NCBI GenBank assembly: GCA_001464255.1
Contig: LNFD01000203.1
Location: forward strand, 1-12,955
Length of the DNA stretch: 12,955 nt
Source: Actinomycetales bacterium Ga0077552
GTDB lineage: Bacteria > Actinomycetota > Actinomycetes > Actinomycetales > Microbacteriaceae
Direction: 5' to 3'
Part shown: one piece after another, positions 1 to 6,259 of the stretch
Layout: each line of letters begins with the position of its first letter
Position numbering within the stretch: the stretch's first letter is position 1
Notes under the pieces: model-generated
Seen by the model: only the letters and a program-made list of their open reading frames with translations
Told to the model about the DNA's origin: nothing
Database searches by the model: none
Translations under genes and position numbers: made by a program

Positions 1-455
1 ATGGCGGCGAGCTCACCCGCGCGCACGGCGAGCGGAGCGGGTGCCCCCGTCGCTCCCCGGGCGAGCTTGGCCATGAGCTCGACGATGTCGACGCGCGCCG
101 CGAAGTCGGGCAGGGCGGCGACGCGCTGCAGTCCGGCGAGCAGCGCGGCGGCCTCGCGCGACGAGAACCGGGGCTTGTCCTCCATGGGCGCGGCGCGGAA
201 GCGGATGATGCCGCGCTCGTCGAAGTCGTCCCAGTCGATATCGAAGAGCGTCTCGTGCGTGTAGGTGCCGTCGGCGCCGGGCGTGCCGCTCATCGCGATG
301 AGCATGACGGCCTTGCGCATCTCGTCAGGAGTCGTGCGGAAGTGCGCGGCAGCCTCGTCGACCGTCACGCGCACCTGGTCGATGAGGTAAGGCACGAGGG
401 CCAGCAGGAAGGCGAGCTTGTCCTGCGCCTTCGGCGGGGCGGGGCGCTCAGCCAT
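1..455 (-). CDS. pafC: PafC, WYL-family DNA-damage response regulator (3' part missing)
   Basis: About 151 N-terminal residues are visible, starting MAERPAPPKAQDKL; the rest lies beyond the window edge (family members are about 320 residues). The reading frame is open to the edge. PafC pairs with PafB to form the actinobacterial PafBC activator, which switches on LexA-independent DNA-repair genes together with housekeeping RNA polymerase (known from mycobacteria). What is visible is the N-terminal HTH-like region, with the family-typical stretches FLLALVPYLIDQ and FDIDWDDFDERG, ahead of the WYL domain that is off the edge. The ATG overlaps the end of pafB by 8 bases (ATGGCTGA), which implies translational coupling and near-equal synthesis of the two partners. 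The call rests on this pairing plus the sequence pattern. Confidence 0.85.
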   Translation of the reverse strand, partial: MAERPAPPKAQDKLAFLLALVPYLIDQVRVTVDEAAAHFRTTPDEMRKAVMLIAMSGTPGADGTYTHETLFDIDWDDFDERGIIRFRAAPMEDKPRFSSREAAALLAGLQRVAALPDFAARVDIVELMAKLARGATGAPAPLAVRAGELAA

Positions 456-1437
456 GCGTCTGCACTACCCTCTCCCAGCGGGCCCTCACGGCGTCGCGCA
501 GTTCGGCCGGTGCGACGACCTGCACATCGGCGCCGAAGGCGGCGAGCTCGTCGGCGAGGATGTCGAGGTCGGTGGCGTGCACCAGCAGGCCCTCCGCGGC
601 CTCCCCCGTGCCCGGGCGGTTGCGCATGACGACCTCGGCCTCGCTGCCCGGGCGCACGCGCACGGTCGCCACCGTCGACCGCCAGAGCGCGGCGAGCTCG
701 TCGAGCACGCGCGCCGGCTCGTCGGTCGATGGCCGCACTGTGGCCGGCGAGCCCGCGAGCACGACGGGGCCCACGATGCGGCGCAGCAGGAAGGTGCGCC
801 GGGCATCCACCCCGTCGTCGAAGGCGTGCAGATGCCAGCGCCCCTCGTGGAAGACGAGGGCGAGCGGCGACACCGTGCGGTGCTCGGCGGCGGCCTGGCC
901 CGGCTTCAGGTACGGGAAGGTCACCTGCTGGCCGCGATCGATCGCGGCCGTGAGGGGCTCGTGCGCGGCATCGCGCGTGCGGATGCTCGGGGCGAAGCCG
1001 ATGACGGCGTCGTCGATGCGCACGCCGAGCGACTGCAGCTTGGTGAGCGCGCGCCGCGAGTCGGTCGAGAGCGTGCCCTCGCGCCAGACCTGGGCCGCGA
1101 GCGTGAGCATCGCGTACTCCTCGGGGCTGAAGACGATGTCGTCGGGCAGCTGGTACCGCGAGGGCGGGATGCGGTATCGCTGCAGCTTCGTGTCGCCGTC
1201 GGCGCCGGGCGCATCGACCGTCTCGAGGGGCACGCCGAGCTCGCGCAGCTCCTCCTTGTCGCGCTCGAACTGCCGCTCGAGGTTCGCGCGGTCGGCCGCG
1301 ACGTCGTAGCGCGCGGCATAGCCCGTGACGGTCGAGAGGATCTCGGCCTTCGTCAGCCCTTGCTCGGTCGCGAGGAGCGCCAGCACGAGGCTGAACAGGC
1401 GCTCTTCGACCGGTACCCGCCGTGACGACGAGGGCAT
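448..1437 (-). CDS. pafB: PafB, WYL-domain transcriptional regulator
   Basis: The product is 329 residues, the usual length for the family. Residues about 10-75 form the DeoR-like winged HTH (VEERLFSLVLALLATEQGLT). Residues about 155-225 form the WYL domain, and about 255-329 the C-terminal WCX extension. The WYL signature reads W201-H202-L203, in GRWHLHAFD, instead of W-Y-L; the following ARRTFLLRRIVG matches the family's arginine-rich ligand-binding strand. In mycobacteria PafB acts with PafC to activate DNA-damage genes from promoters of the TTGTCRGTG-N8-TANNNT type, probably after sensing single-stranded DNA. The ATG lies 7 bases after the FKBP stop, preceded by AAGG, so it is cotranscribed with the upstream genes. 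One matching promoter-like site is seen at the far end of this window, ahead of imuA. Confidence 0.92.
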   Translation of the reverse strand: MPSSSRRVPVEERLFSLVLALLATEQGLTKAEILSTVTGYAARYDVAADRANLERQFERDKEELRELGVPLETVDAPGADGDTKLQRYRIPPSRYQLPDDIVFSPEEYAMLTLAAQVWREGTLSTDSRRALTKLQSLGVRIDDAVIGFAPSIRTRDAAHEPLTAAIDRGQQVTFPYLKPGQAAAEHRTVSPLALVFHEGRWHLHAFDDGVDARRTFLLRRIVGPVVLAGSPATVRPSTDEPARVLDELAALWRSTVATVRVRPGSEAEVVMRNRPGTGEAAEGLLVHATDLDILADELAAFGADVQVVAPAELRDAVRARWERVVQTHG

Positions 1438-1444
1438 GGGGGCC

Positions 1445-2431
1445 TTAGCCCTCGATGCCGAGGATGTCGACGACGAACACCATCGTCGAGCCGTCGGGGA
1501 TCGTCGCGGGCGCCTGGCCGGCGGGGTAGCCGAACTCCGGCGGGATCACGACGATGACCTGCGAGCCCACCGTGCGGCCCACGAGGCCGTCGGCGAGCCC
1601 CGTCACGATGCCGTTGGGGTCGTTCTCGAAGCTCGTGATCGTGAACGTCGCCGGGGCGCCGCGGTCCCAGCTCGAGTCGAAGATCGTCTTCGTGCTCCAG
1701 AGCAGGCCCGTGTAGTGCAGCACGGCCCGGTCGCCTTCCTCGATCGCGGCGCCCTGGCCGAGCACGAGCGTGTGCGAGCGCAGCTCGGTCGGCGGGGCCT
1801 CGTCGGGGATCGTCACGCCGGGGACACCGTTCGGTGCCGTCACGACCGCGGGGATGCCCGAGGCGCCGAGCTGCGGGATTCCGGTGGCACGGCCGAGGTA
1901 AGCGGCTTGCACATCGAGCACCATGACGATCGCGTCGTTGTCGGCAAGCCCGAGCGCGGGGTCGAGCGCGCCGGCCCCGAAGACATCTTCGATTGTGCCG
2001 GTCACGGCGATGCGCGAGTTGACCTGCGCGCACTGCAGCGCCTCCGCCAACAGGTCGATCTCGTTGCCGGCGGTGCGGCGCAAGGGCGCCTCGGCGTCGT
2101 TGTAGGCGCTCGCGGTGATCAGTTCTCCGTCCTGACCATTGAACAAAGCGACCTGGAAATCGACGATCTGACCGGCCGCGATGGGCGAGCCTTCGCCAGC
2201 GTCGATGACCGACTGCTGCACGCCGTCGCTTCGCAGAGGAGTGGGGAAGTCGACGACGGGCTGGCTACCGAAGGATCCCGACGCATCGACGTACCCGGCA
2301 GAGTCGCCGAAGGGAACGAGCGGACTGCACGAATCCGAATTGACAGGGGCCGTGCAGGCGGCCAGAACGGTCGCGACGACGGTCATCACAGCAACGGTTG
2401 AGGCGGTGCGCGCGAGGCGCCGGGAGGTCAC
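1445..2431 (-). CDS. FKBP-type peptidyl-prolyl isomerase, secreted lipoprotein with two FKBP-like domains
   Basis: The product is 328 residues. A lipoprotein signal peptide runs from the N-terminus to the lipobox LAAC, with Cys26 the predicted lipidated residue, so it should be anchored on the outer face of the membrane. Residues about 212-328 are a good FKBP domain: AVLHYTGLLW, IFDSSWDRG, an IPPEFGYPAG segment and a terminal VFVVDILGI strand. Residues about 57-180 look like a second, degenerate FKBP fold (AAGQIVDFQVALFNGQDGE, later ALGLADNDAIVMVLDV) that lacks the active-site pattern and may serve in folding or binding. I chose the GTG at 2431 because AGGTGG lies 7 bases upstream; a GTG at 2437 is also possible. 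The stop is 7 bases before pafB. The likely role is folding of exported proteins; its place beside pafBC is probably positional. Confidence 0.9.
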   Translation of the reverse strand: MTSRRLARTASTVAVMTVVATVLAACTAPVNSDSCSPLVPFGDSAGYVDASGSFGSQPVVDFPTPLRSDGVQQSVIDAGEGSPIAAGQIVDFQVALFNGQDGELITASAYNDAEAPLRRTAGNEIDLLAEALQCAQVNSRIAVTGTIEDVFGAGALDPALGLADNDAIVMVLDVQAAYLGRATGIPQLGASGIPAVVTAPNGVPGVTIPDEAPPTELRSHTLVLGQGAAIEEGDRAVLHYTGLLWSTKTIFDSSWDRGAPATFTITSFENDPNGIVTGLADGLVGRTVGSQVIVVIPPEFGYPAGQAPATIPDGSTMVFVVDILGIEG

Positions 2432-2438
2432 AATCACG

Positions 2439-2444
2439 CCACCT
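2439..2444 (-). promoter_or_regulatory. Ribosome binding site of the FKBP lipoprotein gene
   Basis: AGGTGG on the minus strand, overlapping the last bases of the trmI stop codon, is 7 bases before the GTG at 2431. This spacing favours that GTG over the one at 2437. Confidence 0.5.
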
Positions 2445-3425
2445 ACTCTACGGGTCGGCGCGCCGACTTCTCGGCGAGAGCCTGGGCCTCGCGGGCGGCC
2501 TTGCGCAGGCGCTTGTCGCTCGCCTGCCGGTCGCCGACCGCGCCGGGTGTCCAGAGTTCGAGGTCGACATCTCCGTACTCGGTCTTCGAGCCGCGCTTGG
2601 CCTTCACGAACCGGCCGGCGCCGTCGGCGAGCCGCCGCGCCGTGAGCAGGAAGCCGGTGTGCGCGACCATGCGGTGGTCGGGCCGCACCGAGAGGCCGTC
2701 GACGTTCCAGCCGCGCACCATCGTCTCGGTCGAGACCGGTTCGGTGAAGGTCTCGGTGAGCCGGATGGCCTCCGCCACCCGCGAGAGCTGCGTGGCCGTG
2801 GCGACGTACACGAGCAGCACTCCCCCGGGCGTGAGCGCCGTGGCCACGGCGTCGAGGCACTCCCAGGGCGCGAGCATGTCGAGCACGGCGCGGTCGACGG
2901 TGCCCGCCGGGACGGCCTCGGGCAGGGCATCCTGCAGATCGCCCATCGTGATCGTCCAGTTCTCAGGCCGCGCGCCGACGTAGGCGCACACGTTGCCCTC
3001 GGCGATTTGCGCGAACTCCTCGCGGCGCTCGAACGAGAACAGGTGCCCGCGCTCGCCGATCGCGCGCAGCAGCCACATGCTCAGCGCGCCCGAGCCGACG
3101 CCGGCCTCGACCACGCGCGCGCCGGGGAAGATGTCGGCCTGCGCGAGGATCTGCGCGGCGTCTTTCGGGTAGATGATCGCGGCGCCGCGCGGCATCGACA
3201 TGACGAAGTCGGTCAGCAAAGGGCGCAGCGCGAGGTAGGGCACCCCCTGCGAGTTCTCGACGACGCTGCCGTCGGGCAGGCCGATGAGCACCTCGTGCTG
3301 CAGCACGCCGCGGTGGCTGTGGAAGGCGTTGCCGGCCTCGTCACGGTGTTGAGCCGGCCCTTGGGGTCGGTCAGCTGCACCTGATCGCCCTCGACGAAGG
3401 GGCCGCTCTGACGGCGGGTGGTCAT
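2443..3425 (-). pseudogene. trmI: TrmI, tRNA (adenine-58-N1)-methyltransferase, frameshifted near the N-terminus
   Basis: This SAM-dependent enzyme makes m1A58 in the T-loop of tRNAs. The start MTTRRQSGPFVEGDQVQLTD and DPKGRLNTVT (29 residues) are in one frame. The rest, from EAGNAFHSHRGV through LALRPLLTDFVMSMPRG, the SAM motif VVEAGVGSGAL and DRAVLDMLAPWE to a TAG at 2443, is in another. The break is at about 3336-3341. Family proteins (for example Rv2118c) align without a gap if four bases, such as CTCG, are restored after GTGACG, giving TVTLEAG and a 328-residue protein; 983 + 4 bases is divisible by three. The rest is intact, with no further stops, so this may be a sequencing or assembly error or a very recent mutation. 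Internal GTG codons exist in the second frame, but starting there would remove about 40 conserved residues. The start is 3 bases after the HAD stop. Confidence 0.88.
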
Positions 3426-3428
3426 GGC

Positions 3429-4112
3429 TCAGGCCCCTGTCGCTCGGTGGTGGTGGCGCTCGAGCGCGGCGCCGAGGTCGGCGACGGTGCGGCCATCGAG
3501 CGTCGGCCACAGTTCGTGGGTGGGGCCATCGTGCAGCGCGAGGTGCAGGGGCACGACGATCGTGGCGGCGCCCGAGGCGACGGCCGAGACGAGCCCGAAC
3601 TCGCTGTCTTCGATCGCGACGCAGTCGCCGATGTCGACGCCGAGACGCTCCGCAGCGAGCAGGTACGGCTGCGGGTGTGGCTTGGGGTGCTCGACGTCGT
3701 CGCCCGCGATGACGACGTCGAAGACGCCCTCGCCGATCGCCGCGGCGACCTGCAGCGCCATGCGGCGGATCGACATCGTCACGAGCGCGATCGGGATGCC
3801 CGCCTCCCGCAGTTCGGCGATGAGCTCGCGCGCCCCCGGCCGCCACGGTACGCCCTGCTCGATCTGAACCATGACGCGGTCGGTGAGCGCCCCGATGATC
3901 TCGTCGACCTCGAGCGCGACGCCCGCCTGCTGCAGGATGCGGGCCGACTGCACGAGGCCCGAACCGACGAGCTGCATGCCGTCGGCCTCGGTCCAGATGC
4001 CGCCGTGCTCGGCGACCAGCTCGGTCTCGGCGCGCATCCAGTACGGCTCGGTGTCGACGATGGTGCCGTCCATGTCCCAGAGAACAGCGGCGGGTCGAAG
4101 CGGGGCGGTCAC
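3429..4112 (-). CDS. HAD-superfamily hydrolase (subfamily IA, phosphoglucomutase/phosphatase-like)
   Basis: The product is 227 residues and carries all four HAD motifs: D13-M-D15-G-T (nucleophile and acid/base), T112 in ALVTMS, K144 in HPKPHPQPY, and E168-D169 in AIEDSEFGL. An alpha-helical C1 cap lies between motifs I and II at about residues 20-90, as in beta-phosphoglucomutase-like phosphatases. The substrate cannot be told from sequence; sugar phosphates are the usual targets. It is the first gene of the minus-strand operon leading to trmI, FKBP and pafBC. I chose the GTG at 4112 because family proteins begin a few residues before the DMDGT strand. A possible -10 element, TAGACT (4121-4126, minus), sits 8 bases before it, which would give a leaderless or nearly leaderless mRNA. 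Upstream in-frame extension to 4184 is open but has no family resemblance. Confidence 0.88.
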   Translation of the reverse strand: MTAPLRPAAVLWDMDGTIVDTEPYWMRAETELVAEHGGIWTEADGMQLVGSGLVQSARILQQAGVALEVDEIIGALTDRVMVQIEQGVPWRPGARELIAELREAGIPIALVTMSIRRMALQVAAAIGEGVFDVVIAGDDVEHPKPHPQPYLLAAERLGVDIGDCVAIEDSEFGLVSAVASGAATIVVPLHLALHDGPTHELWPTLDGRTVADLGAALERHHHRATGA

Positions 4113-4186
4113 GACGCACGAGTCTAGTTGCGTTCTATCCTGGGGCGACCCCTCGGCACCGGCCGCGGGGCCAGAAGGGTGCATCG
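4113..4186. promoter_or_regulatory. Divergent promoter region between the HAD operon and the PAC2 gene
   Basis: These 74 bases separate two divergent starts. On the minus strand TAGACT (4121-4126) is a plausible -10 for the HAD-trmI-FKBP-pafBC operon, placed so that transcription would begin close to the GTG at 4112. On the plus strand TATCCT (4136-4141) is a plausible -10 for PAC2, and AGAAGGG (4173-4179) is a good ribosome binding site 7 bases before its GTG. I see no convincing -35 boxes, so the promoter assignments are tentative; the ribosome binding site is solid. Confidence 0.35.
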
Positions 4187-5107
4187 GTGACGCAGAGCGA
4201 TCTGTTCCGCAGCGGGCGGCTGCTCGTGGTCGCCTTCGAGGGCTGGAACGACGCCGGCGAGGCCGCGAGCGGTGCCGTGCGCGCGCTCAAAGACGTGCTC
4301 GATGTCGTGCCCATCGCCGACATCGACCCCGAGGACTACTACGACTTCCAGCTCAACCGACCGCACGTCGAGTTCGACGACGACGGCAAGCGGCGCTTGC
4401 GCTGGCCGGGCGTCACTCTCTATGGCCCCGCGGGCGATGACGGGATGCCCCGCGCGCGCTCGGCGAGCGACGACCCCATCGGCGTCAGCGGAACGAACCA
4501 CGAGAACATCTACCTCCTGCTGGGCACCGAGCCCTCCCGCGGCTGGAAGACCTTCGCGACCGAGACGATCGACCAGGCGCTCACGGCCGACATCACGGGC
4601 GTGATCCTGCTCGGAGCCCTGCTCGCCGATGTGCCGCACACGCGCCCGATCGCCATCCACAGCTCGAGCGAGAACCCCGAGGTGCGCGACGAGCTCGGCG
4701 TCGAGCGCAGCAGCTACGAGGGGCCTGTCGGCATTCTCAGCGTGATCGCGGCGATGGCCGAGGAGGCCGGGATCCCGACGGTCTCGCTGTGGGCATCCGT
4801 GCCCCACTACGTGCACAACGCGCCCTCGCCGAAGGCGACGCTCGCCCTGCTCGACAAGCTCGAGGAGCTCGTCGACGTGGTGATCCCCCGCGGCGACCTG
4901 CTCGACGAGGCCCGCGAGTGGGAGGAGGGCATCGACGCCCTCGCGAACGACGACGACGAGATGCGGTCGTACATCGACCAGCTCGAGCGCGCGCGCGACG
5001 CCGTCGAGGCCCCCGAGGCGAGCGGCGAGGCCATCGCGCAGGAGTTCGAGCGCTACCTGCGCAAGCGCGACGACGAGCCGCCGGTCGACGGGCCGGGCGC
5101 CGGCTGA
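4187..5107 (+). CDS. PAC2-family protein
   Basis: The product is 306 residues, typical for the actinobacterial members of this family (named after proteasome assembly chaperone 2). The N-terminus LLVVAFEGWNDAGEAASGAV matches the family, with the conserved GWNDAG turn. YDFQLNRPHVEFDDDGKR, a NIYLLLGTEPSRGWKTF strand, ILLGALLADVPHTRP and SYEGPVGILSVIAAMAEEAGIP-like segments follow. The C-terminal third is acidic and helical (about residues 225-300), with clusters such as NDDDE, probably coiled coil. The biochemical role is not established. In M. tuberculosis a relative, Rv2125, lies close to trmI (Rv2118c), so the neighbourhood is conserved. GTG 4187 is supported by AGAAGGG 7 bases upstream. It is monocistronic and convergent with uppP. 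Confidence 0.9.
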   Translation: MTQSDLFRSGRLLVVAFEGWNDAGEAASGAVRALKDVLDVVPIADIDPEDYYDFQLNRPHVEFDDDGKRRLRWPGVTLYGPAGDDGMPRARSASDDPIGVSGTNHENIYLLLGTEPSRGWKTFATETIDQALTADITGVILLGALLADVPHTRPIAIHSSSENPEVRDELGVERSSYEGPVGILSVIAAMAEEAGIPTVSLWASVPHYVHNAPSPKATLALLDKLEELVDVVIPRGDLLDEAREWEEGIDALANDDDEMRSYIDQLERARDAVEAPEASGEAIAQEFERYLRKRDDEPPVDGPGAG

Positions 5108-5121
5108 GTCCTATCGACGCG

Positions 5122-5140
5122 CACCGGTCGCGGCCCGGTG
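5122..5140 (+). terminator. Possible weak terminator hairpin after PAC2
   Basis: CACCGG (5122-5127) and CCGGTG (5135-5140) can form a 6-bp stem with a 7-base loop, 14 bases after the PAC2 stop. A longer alternative pairs GCACCGG at 5121 with CCGGTGC ending at 5157. There is no T-run. In DNA this GC-rich such a stem may arise by chance, so I hold this loosely. Confidence 0.25.
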
Positions 5141-5256
5141 TCGCGCGGCCCCGGTGCTTCGCCGCGCGCCTCGGAGTGTCGCCCGCTCGGCCCGGCGTGT
5201 CGCGCTGATTGGCGGGCGGCAGCGACAACCACCGCGTCGCGCTCGAGCGCGCAGAT

Positions 5257-5272
5257 CTCCACAACTCAGGAG
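5257..5272. repeat. Short palindromic repeat, copy 1 (inverted relative to copy 2)
   Basis: CTCCACAACTCAGGAG. Its reverse complement matches the second copy (5338-5353) at 14 of 16 positions. The outer CTCC/GGAG arms can pair. Confidence 0.5.
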
Positions 5273-5335
5273 TCGCGGCGCTGGCGCGGCCGCGACACGC
5301 CGGTGGAGCATCCGGAGACCGCGTCGGGATGCGCG

Positions 5336-5355
5336 ATCTCCTGAATTCTGGAGAT
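5336..5355. repeat. Short palindromic repeat, copy 2; possible bidirectional terminator
   Basis: ATCTCCTGAATTCTGGAGAT is a near-perfect 20-base palindrome: ATCTCC/GGAGAT arms, a central GAATTC, and only a T-T mismatch pair between them. It is relatively AT-rich in a very GC-rich stretch. It lies 42 bases beyond the uppP stop, on the downstream side of that minus-strand gene, so it could end uppP transcription or belong to a dispersed intergenic repeat family. Confidence 0.5.
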
Positions 5356-5397
5356 GCGCGGATGCTCGCGCGGGGTCGCGCGCGGGCGCGAGCCGCG

Positions 5398-6248
5398 CTA
5401 CAGCGGGTCGAGCACGCCCGTCGAGAGCAGGATCAGCAGGGTCGTGCCGAGCAGCAGGCGGTAGATCACGAAGGGCAGGAACGAGCGCTTCGAGATGTAG
5501 GCCATGAGCCCGGCGATGACGGCGAGCCCCACGCCGAAGGCGACGACCGTGGCGGCCGCGATCTCGAGGCCCGAGAAGGGGCTCGACCCGGGCTCGCGGA
5601 TGGCCGTGACGAGCTCGTAGAGCCCGCTGCCGAAGACCGCGGGCACCGCGAGCAGGAATGCGTAGCGCGCCGCGGCCGCGCGAGGCCCATGGTGGTCGTG
5701 GCCCCCGAGCGTGAGACGCCGGGGATGAGCGCGAGCATCTGCGCCGCGCCGTAGGCGAGGCCGTGCGGGTAGGTCAGGTCGGTCAGCTCGCGCGTGCGAC
5801 GGCCGAGCCAGTCGGCGAGACCGAGCAGGATGCCGAAGACGATGAGCACGATCGCGACGATCCAGAGCGAGCGGAAGCTCGAGCGGATGTACTCCTGCGC
5901 GAAGAAGCCGACGAGCACGATCGGTACGGTGCCGATGATGATGAGCCAGCCCATGCGCACATCGGGGTCGTCGCGCGGGATGCCCCGCTCACCGCCCTCG
6001 GAGTGCGAGCCGCCGCGCGGCCCGAACGAGCGGAACCACTTGCCGATGATGCGCGTGATGTCCTTCCAGAAGTACAGCAGCACGGCCAGCTCGGTGCCGA
6101 TCTGCGTGATCGCCGTGAAGGTCGCGCCGGGGTCGGTCGCGCTCGGCAGGAACTCGCCGACGATGCGCAAGTGGGCGCTCGACGAGATCGGCAGGAACTC
6201 GGTGAGGCCCTGGATGAGGCCGAGGAAGAGCGCTTCGAGCAGAGACAC
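5398..6248 (-). pseudogene. uppP: UppP, undecaprenyl-diphosphate phosphatase, frameshifted
   Basis: This integral membrane enzyme recycles the undecaprenyl-pyrophosphate carrier of peptidoglycan synthesis and gives bacitracin tolerance. From the GTG at 6248 the frame shows the two catalytic signatures: Q13-xxx-E17 with LTEFLPISSSAHL, and PGVSRSGATTT at residues 176-186. Several membrane segments are clear. The frame breaks just after TMGLA at about 5672-5684. The family sequence resumes in another frame as AAARYAFLLAVPAVFGSGLYEL and runs through three more hydrophobic segments to a TAG at 5398. The usual LGxTRxA residues are missing at the junction, so a deletion of about 16 bases (length 1 mod 3) explains it. 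Everything else is intact, which leaves sequencing error or a recent mutation open. It starts 11 bases after the M20 peptidase stop; no clear ribosome site, so probably coupled. Confidence 0.9.
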
Positions 6249-6259
6249 GCGGGGCCGAT

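Larger units (their letters stand above)
5108..5397. other. Convergent intergenic region (PAC2 / uppP)
   Basis: These 290 bases lie between two convergent stop codons, with no reading frame I would defend. It contains a possible PAC2 terminator hairpin near the left end and two related 16-base palindrome-like elements in opposite orientation (listed separately). The remainder is GC-rich sequence rich in CGCG runs, with no tRNA, riboswitch or protein signal that I can see. Confidence 0.7.

Noticed and set aside
418..1425. 335-codon plus-strand frame opposite pafB
   Set aside because: Shadow of pafB; no domain pattern, and it overlaps a full-length recognised protein.
3330..3350. Programmed ribosomal frameshift in trmI
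   Set aside because: There is no slippery sequence or following structure, and the family alignment needs missing bases rather than a shift alone.
2443..4119. One 558-codon minus-strand protein spanning trmI and the HAD gene
   Set aside because: Its N-terminal half is low-complexity Arg/Ala sequence antiparallel in phase to the HAD gene. The true trmI start is in another frame at 3425, joined by a frameshift.
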